This document shows, piece by piece, positions 22,732-33,084 of a DNA stretch of 64,000 nucleotides (the first letter of the stretch is position 1; the number at the start of each line of letters is the position of its first letter). Below the pieces are notes generated by a model. The model worked only from the letters and a program-made list of their open reading frames with translations, ran no database searches and was not told the DNA's origin. This DNA is from Argyresthia goedartella (taxonomy: Eukaryota > Arthropoda > Insecta > Lepidoptera > Argyresthiidae). Location: contig OX463836.1 in the NCBI GenBank assembly GCA_949825045.1, positions 12,603,829-12,667,828 of the forward strand. The letters run 5' to 3'. Both the position numbers and the translations under genes were made by a program.

Positions 22732-25621
22732 TTTTAAAGCCCTTTTCCAGAATTTTCAAAGTCTTCACAATAAGCAACACCTACTAGAAGCATTCATCGA
22801 TGAAACCCATAATTATCAAGCATTATGCATTTCGGAAACTTGGCTAAACCAAGATAAACTAGAACTATTAAATTTTAGTAACTACAAAACTGCAGCATCA
22901 TTTTGTAGAAAACAACGCACAGGCGGCGGCGTGTGTATTTTGTTGCAAGAACACATAGAGTACGAGGAGATACAGGAAATTGCCGAGTTATCCATAGAAT
23001 ATGTATTGGAAGCGTGCGCAACCCTACTACCTAAAGAAAATGTCCTATTGATCACTATGTACTGGAATGGAAGACGGGAGGACATATTTAATGAACAATT
23101 AGACAAAATATTAAAGTTCACTAGCATAAAATATTCGAAATACAAAGTCATTATAGGGGGTGATTTAAATATAAATATTCTACTTAAAACTACTAAAACT
23201 AATCAATTTCTAGATAAAATGTCAGAACATAACTTCTCTCAACATATAAAAGAACCAACTCACATTACACCAACCTCATCGACATGCTTAGACTTAATAT
23301 TTACAAATTTCACTGGAAAAAATATATACACGGCGGTAAAAGACTTTGGATTTACATATCATCTTGCGACAATCCTACATACCAATCTGTCCCATACCAC
23401 GGAACGAATCGCATGGTTTACAAATAAAAGAATATTTAATAACAGCAACATAAATCTTTTCAAATCTGAATTAAATAACATTAACTGGCATGCTATAATA
23501 ACAGAAAACAAAACCGTAAACGAAAACTATGAAATATTCCACTACACTATTACAGATATACTAAATAAATCTATACCAAAAAATAAAATTAAGTTAAGGA
23601 CAAAATTAAAAAAATACTGGTTAACAGTTGGTATAAAAACCGCCTGTAAAAATAAAAGACTGCTAAAAATACTTACATTAAAATTCAATAACAAAATTCT
23701 TACAGACTACTACAAAAAATACAAAAAAACATTAAAAAAAGTCATTACGATATCTAAAAAAATTAACTATATAAATAAAATGAAAAAATCTAACAATGTA
23801 GTAAAAACTATGTGGAATATTGTAAAGGAAAAAATTAATAACCAACCAAAAAAGGAAAAAAACAATATTAAACTACTAGTAAATAACAACTTAATCATTA
23901 AACCAAGAGAAATATCTAACTGTTTTAATACTTTCTTTACATCTCAAGGTAAGGTAAGCACCCAAAATTCAAATAGCAGCGCCACTTTGCGCGGTCGGCC
24001 AGTCCTCTCACCCACTGAAAATACAATGTTTCTACGTCCAGTAACGCGTAGAGAAATATTTAAATTATTAAAAAATCAAAAGACAAATATGAGTCATGGC
24101 TTTGATGAAATACCACCGATTATTCTTAGACAATGTGCGGAGCAGTTAACTCTGCCACTTTTCCTATTAATAAATCAATCGCTAACTGAAGGTGTTTTTC
24201 CAGATTTACTAAAAAAGGCCGTAGTAAAACCTATTCACAAGAAAAATAGTAAACTCGATATAAATAATTACCGCCCGATCGCGTTATTACCGTCAGCCTC
24301 TAAAATATTCGAAAAAGTTATGTATGACCGTGTATATACTTTCTGTGAGAAATATAAAATTTTAGACGATTGCCAAAACGGCTTTCGAAAAAAGCATTCC
24401 ACTACCTTAGCAGTTTTTAAATATATACAGGAAATAGTTAACATCTTAGATAATAAACAGTATGCTGTCGGAATCTTGCTAGACATGACTAAAGCTTACG
24501 ATAAAGTGCAATACAAAATATTGCTAGATAAATTATATGGTGTAGGAATCCGCGGAATTGCTCATAAATGGTTCACATCTTACTTACACAATAGAGAACA
24601 GTTGGTTGAAATAGAATTTTTTAACCACCAGACAAGCGAAATTCAGAATATTCGCTCAAAGAACACTAGTATACACGCATCCATTCCCCAAGGTAGTGTA
24701 ATAGGATGCCTCCTATTCCTAATCTACATCAACGACCTACCAAAGATCATAGATAAAAAGAAATGCGTCTTATTTGCCGACGACATTTCCCTACTTACGT
24801 CATGCTACAATGAAATTGATCTGAATGGAAAGCTATTCCCCATTCTAAATAAAACTGTAAATTGGCTTAGTGATCACAACCTCGAAATTAACTATAAAAA
24901 AACAAAATTAATGTTGTTCCACCCATACCAGAAATCTCCTATCAATATTAACCTGACATATAATAATATTGAACTTGAAACTGTAAATAATTTTAACCTA
25001 CTAGGCCTAACAATAGATACACATATAGACTGGAAAATTCATATAACAAAGATTAGAGCTAAACTTTCAAAATTCGCCTATGCATTACGAGTAATAAAAA
25101 CTACTACAGATCTAAAAACTGCAATTACTGTATACTATGCCTACGGGCATGCATGGTTAAACTATGGCATAATCCTTTGGGGAAACAGTACAAATGCTCC
25201 TTCTATCTTTACTCTGCAAAAACGTCTAATCCGAATTTTGGTAAATATAGAGTCAACCGATAGTTGTAGACCTCACTTTATAAAGCTTGAGCTCCTCACA
25301 CTAACAAGCATTTACATTTTTGAAACTTGTAAGTTTGTGCGAACATATCCCGATTTCTATACAAAACGAGAAAATATACCTACTAACTACTCTCTAAGAC
25401 CCACCCGTAAAAATAATCTAATACTGCCCGCCTCCCGCCTGAAACTCCATTCATCTAGCCCATTAATAATGTCAATCAAAATATACAATAAATTACCCGA
25501 ATATATTAAAACAGAAACAAGCAACAATACATTTACGAAACTTTTAAAACAATTATTGATATCAAAATGTTACTATACCTTAAATGAATATTTAGAAGAT
25601 ATATTTACTATACCTACCTAA
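22577..25621 (+). CDS. LINE ORF2: endonuclease and reverse transcriptase (1014 aa)
   Basis: An APE-type endonuclease comes first (FQNFQSLHNK, SETWL, GGDLNINIL, TCLDLIF), then the reverse transcriptase with NNYRPIALLPSASKIFEKVM, LLDMTKAYDKV, SIPQGSVIGCLLFLIYINDL and the catalytic FADD at residues 733-736. A C-terminal tail has ILWGNS and LPEYIK. It nicks DNA and copies the RNA by target-primed reverse transcription. In the last endonuclease motif the usual Ser-Asp-His reads Thr-Tyr-His, so the catalytic Asp appears replaced. It starts inside ORF1 in a different frame; reinitiation or frameshifting is implied. Confidence 0.92.
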   Translation: METTKNNNNQPMINRTEITTEIKQLEITTEIIQLEITTEITHQTIPFETDFNFKALFQNFQSLHNKQHLLEAFIDETHNYQALCISETWLNQDKLELLNFSNYKTAASFCRKQRTGGGVCILLQEHIEYEEIQEIAELSIEYVLEACATLLPKENVLLITMYWNGRREDIFNEQLDKILKFTSIKYSKYKVIIGGDLNINILLKTTKTNQFLDKMSEHNFSQHIKEPTHITPTSSTCLDLIFTNFTGKNIYTAVKDFGFTYHLATILHTNLSHTTERIAWFTNKRIFNNSNINLFKSELNNINWHAIITENKTVNENYEIFHYTITDILNKSIPKNKIKLRTKLKKYWLTVGIKTACKNKRLLKILTLKFNNKILTDYYKKYKKTLKKVITISKKINYINKMKKSNNVVKTMWNIVKEKINNQPKKEKNNIKLLVNNNLIIKPREISNCFNTFFTSQGKVSTQNSNSSATLRGRPVLSPTENTMFLRPVTRREIFKLLKNQKTNMSHGFDEIPPIILRQCAEQLTLPLFLLINQSLTEGVFPDLLKKAVVKPIHKKNSKLDINNYRPIALLPSASKIFEKVMYDRVYTFCEKYKILDDCQNGFRKKHSTTLAVFKYIQEIVNILDNKQYAVGILLDMTKAYDKVQYKILLDKLYGVGIRGIAHKWFTSYLHNREQLVEIEFFNHQTSEIQNIRSKNTSIHASIPQGSVIGCLLFLIYINDLPKIIDKKKCVLFADDISLLTSCYNEIDLNGKLFPILNKTVNWLSDHNLEINYKKTKLMLFHPYQKSPININLTYNNIELETVNNFNLLGLTIDTHIDWKIHITKIRAKLSKFAYALRVIKTTTDLKTAITVYYAYGHAWLNYGIILWGNSTNAPSIFTLQKRLIRILVNIESTDSCRPHFIKLELLTLTSIYIFETCKFVRTYPDFYTKRENIPTNYSLRPTRKNNLILPASRLKLHSSSPLIMSIKIYNKLPEYIKTETSNNTFTKLLKQLLISKCYYTLNEYLEDIFTIPT
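22624..22704 (+). repeat. 27-bp triplication inside the ORF1/ORF2 overlap
   Basis: Three units starting AGAAATAACTACAGAGATAA. Being a multiple of three, they read RNNYRDxTT in ORF1 and EITTEIxQL in ORF2, keeping both frames open. Confidence 0.95.
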
Positions 25622-25726
25622 ATCCTACTATACCTATATACCAAATTTACAAAAACTTCACTAGAAGATAAACTTAAAAGATATTTAATATATAACTAAA
25701 GAAGAAGGCCGCACTAAGTGATAGGG

Positions 25727-25767
<41 letters not shown>

Positions 25768-26117
25768 CTAAATATATACTGAAATAGATAATAATATAAT
25801 ATATACGAAAATGATGATGACTTAAGATAATAGAGAAATAAATATGTTTAAATATAAATATAAAAGTAATATGTACCATATAAAAGTAATATGTACCTAC
25901 CTAAATAAATATTTAAATTCTTTAGTATTATATAAATTTAACTTAGAAGTAAGTCATTATGTAAGTTTCAAGCGTCCTCCAAGAGGACACTACATTGCCA
26001 TGCCCGTGTCAGGGTCCATATTTGGTACTTTGTTAAATCTGTTCTACCATCTTTGTAAACCTATGGAGTGCAATAAACGATTGAGTATTGAGTATTGAGT
26101 ATTGGGATTTAGAAAAA

Positions 26118-26225
26118 AAAACGCAGGTCTTGGATTTTGATATGTGTGTGACGTAGCTGTTCCTGGTTCCCACGACACAGTGTATCCTAGTGTGGGGCCA
26201 GAAGCAATGTATGTGCCTGTATGTA
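26118..26225 (+). mobile_element. Second SINE-like family, fragment
   Basis: GTATCCTAGTGTGGGGCCAG and surrounding text match, in opposite orientation, the copies at 44765-44885, 47395-47555 and 49735-49905. It directly follows the LINE 3' tail. Confidence 0.7.
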
Positions 26226-26390
26226 AGTGTTTATGGTATGTTATGTTTATGTGTGTGAAAGTTAGTATGAGCCAACTCCCTGTCACTCAAGAATTACTTT
26301 TGAATTGCTAGCGAAACATGGTGACAGCTTCCCCCACGCCACTCCAAACGGGAAACGGCGCCAAAATGTGTCACTAATTCCTTCACGAAC

Positions 26391-26527
26391 AGGAGCCCGA
26401 TTCTCTTATGAAACTATATAGTTTGCCGACGGCACCTACTTTGTTTGGAGACTGATTGCCATATACGGCATTTCGCGCCCTTCGGAGCAATCGATGCATT
26501 CGTGTTTCATAAGAGTTTTGGGCCCCA
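26391..26527. mobile_element. Inverted-repeat element ending at the exon 7 splice acceptor
   Basis: The ends AGGAGCCCGATTCTCTTATG and CATAAGAGTTTTGGGCCCCA are inverted copies (19 of 24 positions). The inner CTTTGTTTGGAGACTGATTG is shared with 31612-31735. The last base is the A of the AG acceptor of exon 7. Confidence 0.7.
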
Positions 26528-26528
26528 G

Positions 26529-26712
26529 GATATGTCGGAAACTTTCGAGGACGATGCTGTGCAGAAGATAATCTTGATCGATGACTACATGCTCGCGTCG
26601 ACGCGGCTAAGTCTCAAGACGAACCAGCCTACCCTGGGCAAGGTGTCTCGTTCGTCTTCGGTGGAGAGAGAAGGGCAGCTGGAGAGAGAGGCTATAATGA
26701 GGGAGCGAAAGG
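26529..26712 (+). CDS. Ropporin-like exon 7
   Basis: Phase 0 in, phase 1 out. It encodes DMSETFEDDAVQKIILIDDY, then a basic and charged stretch ending EREAIMRERK. Codon usage is GC-rich at third positions as in exons 2-5. The acceptor (GGCCCCAG) sits on the edge of a small inverted-repeat element; the donor GTTAAT is weak. I do not recognise a domain. Confidence 0.7.
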
Positions 26713-26998
26713 GTTAATACGCTTGTTTCTAATAATAACAATATACAAATGGATACAGTTTCTAGACTTTGAAAACAAAACATTGAAATTAATCGCGATT
26801 TAATTTTGGCTACGTAGCATAATACCTAAAGACAAAAGACCTAAGTTCATGAGAACTATGTTCGGAATACCGAAAATCAAAATACCGAATGATTGACCGA
26901 AAGTTCGAAATCCCGAATGTACGGAATCCCGAAAATTAAAACGCCGAATGTCTTTTTGCCCGAAAGTATGAAATCCCGAAAGTACGAAATTTTAAGTA

Positions 26999-27212
26999 TT
27001 TTTGTTGTTCTTACATGTTCAACCTAACACAAAGAATAAAGGGGGCTTCGCTACGCTCACCCCCTTTACCCTTTACCAAAGCTACCGCAGTGTTTTCCCT
27101 GATATTTGCTGTGCCAATCAGTATTTTGGATGTAGTGGAAAACACTGCGGTAGCTTAGCTTCTTAGGTGAAGGGTAAAGGGGTTTTGCGAACATGTAAGA
27201 ACAACAAAAAAT
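26999..27212. mobile_element. Inverted-repeat family H, best copy
   Basis: Starts TTTTTGTTGTTCTTACATGT and ends ACATGTAAGAACAACAAAAA; the arms include GGGGGCTTCGCTACGCTCAC-type text and AACACTGCGGTAGC. At least five more copies or half copies occur in the window. Confidence 0.85.
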
Positions 27213-27275
27213 ACCTCTTGGCGTGCTTTTTTCTAAATCTCAGCGATTTTTGGATTGAAAACTGGCACAGTACCC

Positions 27276-27388
27276 GGCGTATAAGTTGAGCCACAATGGC
27301 AGCGTCTGCGCAGGGTAAAATGTATCTAAAACAGTCATTTTTACCTGCGCATGCCGCCATTATGGCCAACTTATATGTCGCGCATTAT
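27276..27388. mobile_element. Short inverted-repeat element
   Basis: GTATAAGTTGAGCCACAATG at the left pairs with CATTATGGCCAACTTATAT at the right, and TGCGCAGG with CCTGCGCA inside; about 38 bases per arm. Confidence 0.75.
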
Positions 27389-27614
27389 ACTAGTGTTTTT
27401 GAGGGACATCATTATAGTATTAAAACTAGTGCCACGTCTGCTGGCAGTGGGTACAGTACCTATACAATAATTTGGGTTGTCTTTTTATTCATTTAGATCT
27501 AGATAGAATGTTTGTATTTATGTAGTATTTCGGCTTTTTTAGTAGCATCGATGACTTGAGCTTGTCTTTAACAAGATAATTTTAACTATTTCAAATTTAA
27601 TTTCTATATTTCAG

Positions 27615-27643
27615 ATAGAGCTGACCGTGATGTGGAGGTTGAT
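27615..27643 (+). CDS. Ropporin-like exon 8 (29-base exon)
   Basis: TATATTTCAG precedes, GTTAGT follows. Entered in phase 1 it reads DRADRDVEVD and leaves in phase 0, joining the charged end of exon 7 to exon 9. The exon is needed to reconcile phases (1 to 0). A shorter version ending at 27637 (GTTGAT) is possible. Confidence 0.55.
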
Positions 27644-28056
27644 GTTAGTTGTTATTATTTTGTTTCTATTCCATCATGTTTAAAAGTTCCAAAATGATAC
27701 CTATGCTATGCATGTTTACCCACTACGGAGGGAACGCAAAGGAGGTCATTTGTGTGTATGTCATATGTATGTCTGTTACCATTTTCCTGGAAAACTACTG
27801 GACCGATTTCGATGCCGTTTTTTGCATTAAACTGATATAATTTCAGAGCAAGTTCTGAGATATGTTTTAAGGTTGTAGACCACTAGGGGGCGCTGTAGGA
27901 GCCAGAATGGTTGACGCTTGAGGGCTTCTCAGAAACTATTAGGCATTTACGATGCAGTTTTTTTTTTGCATTATTTTAGCCGTAAGTTTCATTAATGTGT
28001 TGAGTGTTTTTAACTTTTAATTCATAGTGATATACTAGTTATTTTGCATTTTTCAG

Positions 28057-28108
28057 GAAATACTCCATCAGATGAGTGGCCTCTCAGAAAAGGAGAAAAG
28101 CACTTTAG
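28057..28108 (+). CDS. Ropporin-like exon 9
   Basis: A 52-base exon between TTTTTCAG and GTAGGT, phase 0 in and phase 1 out, encoding EILHQMSGLSEKEKSTL. The charged helical character continues from exons 7-8. Confidence 0.7.
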
Positions 28109-28194
28109 GTAGGTACTTTTTAAATATAGTTAAATCTTATTCTGAGTGGAATTCTGAAGTGCAATACACAATCAAAGCCTCCATGATGTAAGCC

Positions 28195-28330
28195 ATCCGC
28201 ACATGGGTCTAGGAGATGACATGACACTCGTGCGACTCGAGTTTGATGCGCATGCGCACGACGCGGCGACATCCGAGTTCGCTTGCGTATAAGACTCGAG
28301 TCGCATAGACGCGTGTGCGGATCGCTCTAG
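28195..28330. mobile_element. Short element with ACTCGAGT arms, copy 1
   Basis: ATCCGCACA at the left and TGTGCGGAT at the right, with GACTCGAGTTTGATGCGC and GACTCGAGTCGCAT inside. The copy at 30060-30205 shares CGACTCGAGTTTGATGCGCG. Confidence 0.7.
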
Positions 28331-28424
28331 TCTCTAGCTCGGGTACTGGCAGCGTCTTATGACATTAAATCGGAACTTTATATGAAATGGACGGTCTATG
28401 CATTTGGCTGCGTATAGATAAATA

Positions 28425-28715
28425 AACTCCGTAGTCTAGTGGGTTTCACGCTTGCTTGTCACGCAGGAGATGCGGCTTCGAATCCGGTGCCCACTATCTA
28501 CCAATGAGATAATTAATCTATTTTAAGTACTTACATTTTCGGACGCTCCGTAACGTGTCTCGGATCCGGCTACTATCTCTACTTGGTAGTAGTAGTCGTA
28601 AAACCTCTCCATCATGCCGCACTGAGCCAGCGTGGTGGAGAATGGCTCAATATTACTCGCATACGGGTTAAGGCCTGTGCCCCACGTTGGGGACATTAAT
28701 GGGCTACATTTACAG
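28425..28715 (+). mobile_element. tRNA-derived SINE, family 3, copy 1
   Basis: A head with A-box-like TAGTCTAGTGGGTTTCACGC and B-box CTTCGAATCC, and a body ending in GAGCCAGCGTGGTGGAGAAT, CGGGTTAAGGCCTGTGCCCC and GGGACATTAATGGGCTAC. The second copy is at 28962-29210. Confidence 0.85.
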
Positions 28716-28961
28716 ACAAAAAAAGTACACACAGAAATATAGTAAATGATCTGCGCTGCGTATTAGTTTAGTTAGTATACCCCGACCCCGGCACAGGGAA
28801 TTCTGTTTTGTTACTATGCATGCATTCATTGTTGTGGGGGAAACAGCTATTCGAGCAATTTATAATTTATAAAGCACAGACTCGTTAAGATAACTTTTTA
28901 AAGAAATTGACATTCTAACTGTAGCTTATCAATATATTTTCTAAAAACTATTATTTGTACA

Positions 28962-29225
28962 GAGCTCCGAGGTCTAACGGGTTTCACGCTTGCTTCTCAT
29001 ACAGGAGATGCGGGTTCGATTCCTGACCATGTACCAATAAGATACTTAATCTACCTTAAGAGTACATTACTCGGACGTTCAGTGTTTCGGATGACACGTT
29101 AAACCCCTCCATCAACCCGTAGTGAGCCAGCGTGGTGGAGTATGGCTTGATCTTACTCGTATCCGGGTAAAGGCCTGTGCCCCTCGGTTGGGACATTAAT
29201 GGGCTACTATATATATATATATATT
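28962..29225 (+). mobile_element. tRNA-derived SINE, family 3, copy 2
   Basis: GGTCTAACGGGTTTCACGCT and GGGTTCGATTCCTGAC (intact B box), with a body as in copy 1. It ends in an AT repeat (29206-29226). Confidence 0.87.
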
Positions 29226-29349
29226 ATTTGTACGCAAGAACCTCGCAAATTTCCCAAAAATTAAAAAGTGATATTAAAATTTTCAAGATTCTATAAATGA
29301 CAAGAGAGCATGGTGTTAATCTAACTTAACGCATTGTAATTAATCCTTG

Positions 29350-29800
29350 ATAATTTTTATCTACACACGTATCATAAACCCTCTTTACTGCGTACAAAAA
29401 CCGCACGTTACGATCAGCATAATGTTAAACTACTTGGTAAAAACTCATTTCTTATCTGAAAAATTACACATTATGACCATAATGTGTAGTTTTTCGACAT
29501 ATTATGACATTCAAATTTCGAACGCCGACGCCCGCCTGCATGCCGCCCCTAGTTTGTCTGCGAAGTTGGTACTGACATTCAAATTTCGAACGCCGACGCC
29601 CGCCTGCGCGAAGTTGGTACTACTGAACAAGCTAAGCAACTGCAGAGCCACAATGCCGGTCAAACATGCGGTTCCTGAACACATCAAAGAGAGCTTATGA
29701 TATGCGTGTAGATAAACTAGTGTATGTAGCTGTACATAATTAGGCATTAAATCTCTTGAGTGATATTATTATGAAACTCGACTCTCGAGTTTTAATAATT
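29350..29800. mobile_element. Non-autonomous inverted-repeat DNA element, copy 2
   Basis: Inverse of 1727-2153: TTTATCTACACACGTATCAT ... ATATGCGTGTAGATAAACTA. A segment starting GACATTCAAATTTCGAACGC is duplicated in tandem (about 29507-29610), absent from copy 1. Confidence 0.75.
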
Positions 29801-30059
29801 TTGTAATTATTTATAACAATTAATATTGTAATGTTTGTACAAGTTAAACACAACCAATTTTTAAAATATATCTAAAAATCAATCTGTGGGAAATCTTTGA
29901 TCTGCTTCTCCCACAGTGGTCCGATGTAGAGAAGAGGCAAAAAATTACATTACCTAAGTATATGTAAATATCTACAGGAACGAATGAATTTCGATTTTGA
30001 TTGATTCATTTACAGTAACAAAGAATTTTTGACTTTGACAAACAGAAATTCAATAAGTC

Positions 30060-30205
30060 CTTCCACACACAGGACGCGACTCGAGTTTGATGCGCGTATC
30101 CGACGCGGAAACAGTGACGTCAAACGCGTCGTCGAGCCATCGATATTGTATGGCGGCGACTCGCATAAGATACGGGTAGCAAACTCGAGTGGTTCCGTGT
30201 GCAGA
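30060..30205. mobile_element. Short element with ACTCGAGT arms, copy 2
   Basis: CCACACACAGGACGCGACTC at the left and AACTCGAGTGGTTCCGTGTG at the right are inverted. It ends about 25 bases before the exon 10 start. Confidence 0.7.
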
Positions 30206-30228
30206 AGGCTTATTGCTTTTGTGTGCAG

Positions 30229-30336
30229 CTGTAGAAGGGAAGAGAGACTCAGAAGATAAGTCGAAGGAAGCGGAGAGCGGAGTGGTGATTCACGTGTATG
30301 ATGAAGAAGATGTTGAGATCCCAATCCAGTTATACG
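30229..30336 (+). CDS. Ropporin-like exon 10
   Basis: A good acceptor (TTGCTTTTGTGTGCAG) and donor GTTAGC, phase 1 in and out. It encodes AVEGKRDSEDKSKEAESGVV followed by IHVYDEEDVEIPIQLY. It is too short for ordinary ORF calling and was found by phase matching and composition. Confidence 0.72.
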
Positions 30337-31377
30337 GTTAGCCGATCTGTTGTTAAATTAGGAGTTTTCTAAGAATCCAACGCTTCCGAATAGCTCGCTA
30401 GAAGGCGCGAGGTTTGAGGTTCAACTCTGCGCAGTCAGAAATTATCAATGTGTCTATGGGACAAATTCAAAATACAATACAAATATGTTTTATAAAACCA
30501 TAGATTCTAAACGCCATCTAGCGAGCTGCTTTGATAATTTGAACATTAAAAATGTCCTTATTATTTTACACATAACAGACAGATATATGATGTATCCGAA
30601 AGTTGTAGTCATATTTAAGGGGTTTAAAGGAAATCATTCGAACAACTTTCCATACAATTTGGCAATCCGAATGTGTATGGTAGAGTGACAAATAAAGTTG
30701 CTGTGATCAAATCGGTTTCATAGTGAAAGTTGTTCAGAATGATGTCCCTTAAACTATGACCTCACCTTTCTGTTACATCCTGTAGACAACTTAAGATAAA
30801 GATTGTACAAAGGCGATAATGACAATCCGAACGAGTGCTTCTCGTTTAAGTGAGTCTGTCAGGCTATGGGCCGTACGAGGGCTTGTTTAAGTGCGTCTGT
30901 CAGGCTATGGGCTGGCAACTTGTCAATGTCGGTTCTTCAATTCATCGCAGATGGCCATATGGCCTAATGGCCCCAAAAAAGATAAAGTAGCATGGGTCAT
31001 TTTGGGCCCATTTTTCCAACATCGTCCAAAAGTAATGAAACTGGTGGTGTTCTTCTTTTCACATTATGGCAGCATAGTTCAAATTCAGTGCAAAAATGGT
31101 GTTTTGGTACAATTTAACATTTATGTCATTTTTTAAACCTACCAAAACATGTTTGCTCAGGGTTTGAACTTAGCTGCTATAATATGTGACGAACAAGCTT
31201 TCTTACGATACGAGTTTCATTATACATAGTTTAACAATGTTGGTAAAAGTGCGCACAGAGTTCATACAAGTCTACCCTTGGTTCTTTGTCGCAGCACAAA
31301 CTTCTTCGACGTAACTCGATGATGTAACTATAGCACATCTACGGCGATAAGCTAACCCCCGGTCACGCAAAATGGAG

Positions 31378-31601
31378 TATTGAATAACTGGCTGAAAACG
31401 GACGAAGTGCCGCTACCACCTCGTATGGAAAAGGGACTATTATCATCTCTTGTAAAAGCTCTGTCAAATCTTCTATCAAACACAGGGGGGCGTCCAGAAG
31501 ACGAGGTAGAAGAGGAAGATCATCGTCACGGAAAGTCAGGTGGTGATGAAGAGATAAAGGAAGAAGGAGAGATAGTCACATTGCAGCAGTACGTTGCAGA
31601 T
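31378..31601 (+). CDS. Ropporin-like exon 11 (5' edge uncertain)
   Basis: The frame is open from 31356 to the donor GTTAGT at 31602. It encodes an amphipathic helix (MEKGLLSSLVKALSNLL) and an acidic segment (PEDEVEEEDHRHGKS), exiting in phase 0 into exon 12. Three phase-1 acceptors are possible: 31378 (poor pyrimidine tract but includes the helix), about 31402, and 31486 (ACACAG, better tract). I list the longest; the 31486-31601 core is firmer. Confidence 0.62.
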
Positions 31602-31611
31602 GTTAGTACTT

Positions 31612-31735
31612 TACGAATTTATGAAACACGAATCGTGCATCGTTTGCACCTAAGGGCTTAAAATGCCGTGTTATGCTTGTCGGCGGCGGCTATTTTGTTC
31701 GGAGACTGACTGAAAGCAATCATGACTGATTCGAT
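31612..31735. mobile_element. Inverted-repeat element next to the exon 11 donor
   Basis: ATTTATGAAACACGAATCGT and TTTTGTTCGGAGACTGACTG resemble the element at 26391-26527 in part. It begins about ten bases after the exon 11 donor. Confidence 0.55.
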
Positions 31736-32705
31736 AGACCGATAGGATATATAGGATAGGCTCCAGATATGGAGCCCTAGTGACTGATATACTCGCGCCC
31801 CAGATAGGTTTATCTCCACCATATTAGGTATAATATCGCGTATTTTTAAAACGCTTTTCTTAAGTTCACCTGCAACTAAGGACGTAAGTAACTATGTAAA
31901 CAAATCTTGCAAGTTAAATTCGACCCACTTCTCGGTTTCCGATTGAGCTAAAATTTGGGATTATAAAATAAATGCAATATTATGATACCATCGAGCGAGC
32001 TGATCGATGATGGAGCCGGATGGTGGTCACAGGAACTCTGTAATAAAATAACGCAATCCTACCGAGTTTGGGCTCTTTAGAGTCGTCTCGGTGAGCAGTT
32101 GATGGGTTAGTGCTGACATGGGCATCTGACAATGGGTCCTGAAGGTGGATAGTGGAACTATTTAACGGCTACTAGTAAACCCTTCGAGTATGAACTCGTT
32201 TGATTTGTTTTAACGTGACAAATACAGGCGTGTTTTTTGGTTTTTTAAACTACCTAATTGTATTGTTTTTTTTTTGCATTGTTTGACTTACGTTTGTGCC
32301 ACCGCTTAGGAGTAGCGTACGAGTAATGGTGGACATGCCCATAGAAAAAACTCTGAATTCTGAAGCCGTGAAAACTAACCAAATACGGTCATAGCTTTAA
32401 ATCAACAATTTTTGTCCTTTGTATTTCGATTCTGTATCTCTTGACAAAGCCCTTTCAAATGGGAAATAATGGCCATGAACAGCGGAATTTAATGAAATGA
32501 GCGAAATAAATACTAAATAGCGCGACAAAATTACCTAATTGCGTGACTAAATTACTGAATGGTTTAGCCACCGCTTATTGGCTAAATAAAGACTGTCTTG
32601 GCGAAGTGGTGGGTCAGGGTAGATGAAGGAAAGGCGGTGAGCGAAGCGAAGCCCCCTTTATCCTTCGTGTTATGTTGAAAATGTAACATTAACAAAACTC
32701 AACGC

Positions 32706-32927
32706 TTTTGTGTTTTATGATACTGGAATTAAGGTTTTCAAGTTGCTGTTTCTAGATTTCTAATCGAGCAATTCAATAATTTTGTGTTTTATGATACTGG
32801 AATTAAGGTTTTCAAGTTGCTGTTTCTAGATTTCTAATCGAGCAATTCAATAATTTTGTGTTTTATGATACTGGAATTAAGGTTTTCAAGTTGCTGTTTC
32901 TAGATTTCTAATCGAGCAATTCAATAA
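32706..32927. repeat. 74-bp tandem repeat, 3 copies
   Basis: Units start at 32706, 32780 and 32854 with TTTTGTGTTTTATGATACTG and appear identical. They lie in intron 11. Confidence 0.95.
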
Positions 32928-33084
32928 TTTTGTCAGACGAAGCCAGTATTTCTAGTCGCGCTCATTTCGCTATTCAGTAATTGAGTCAGGCAAATCCAGT
33001 ATGTTTGCCAAGCAAAAACTGGATTTACAGTCATAGGTATAAAATTAGTTTTAAAATTGACGTAACACCAATGATGAGCTGTAA

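Larger units (their letters stand above)
21364..26104 (+). mobile_element. Apparently intact CR1/Daphne-like LINE
   Basis: Two long open frames (PHD-finger ORF1, endonuclease-reverse transcriptase ORF2) overlap by 155 bases. The 3' UTR has AATAAA-type signals and ends at a GAGTATT triplet repeat (about 26084-26104), the short tandem 3' tail usual for CR1-like elements. A run of 29 A sits inside the 3' UTR (25734-25762). The 5' limit is not fixed; a CA repeat at 21360-21374 is close to it. It lies in intron 6 in the sense orientation of the host gene. Confidence 0.85.

Noticed and set aside
29347..29700. Plus-strand ORF of 117 residues
   Set aside because: It lies within a repeated inverted-repeat element and includes a tandem DNA duplication.
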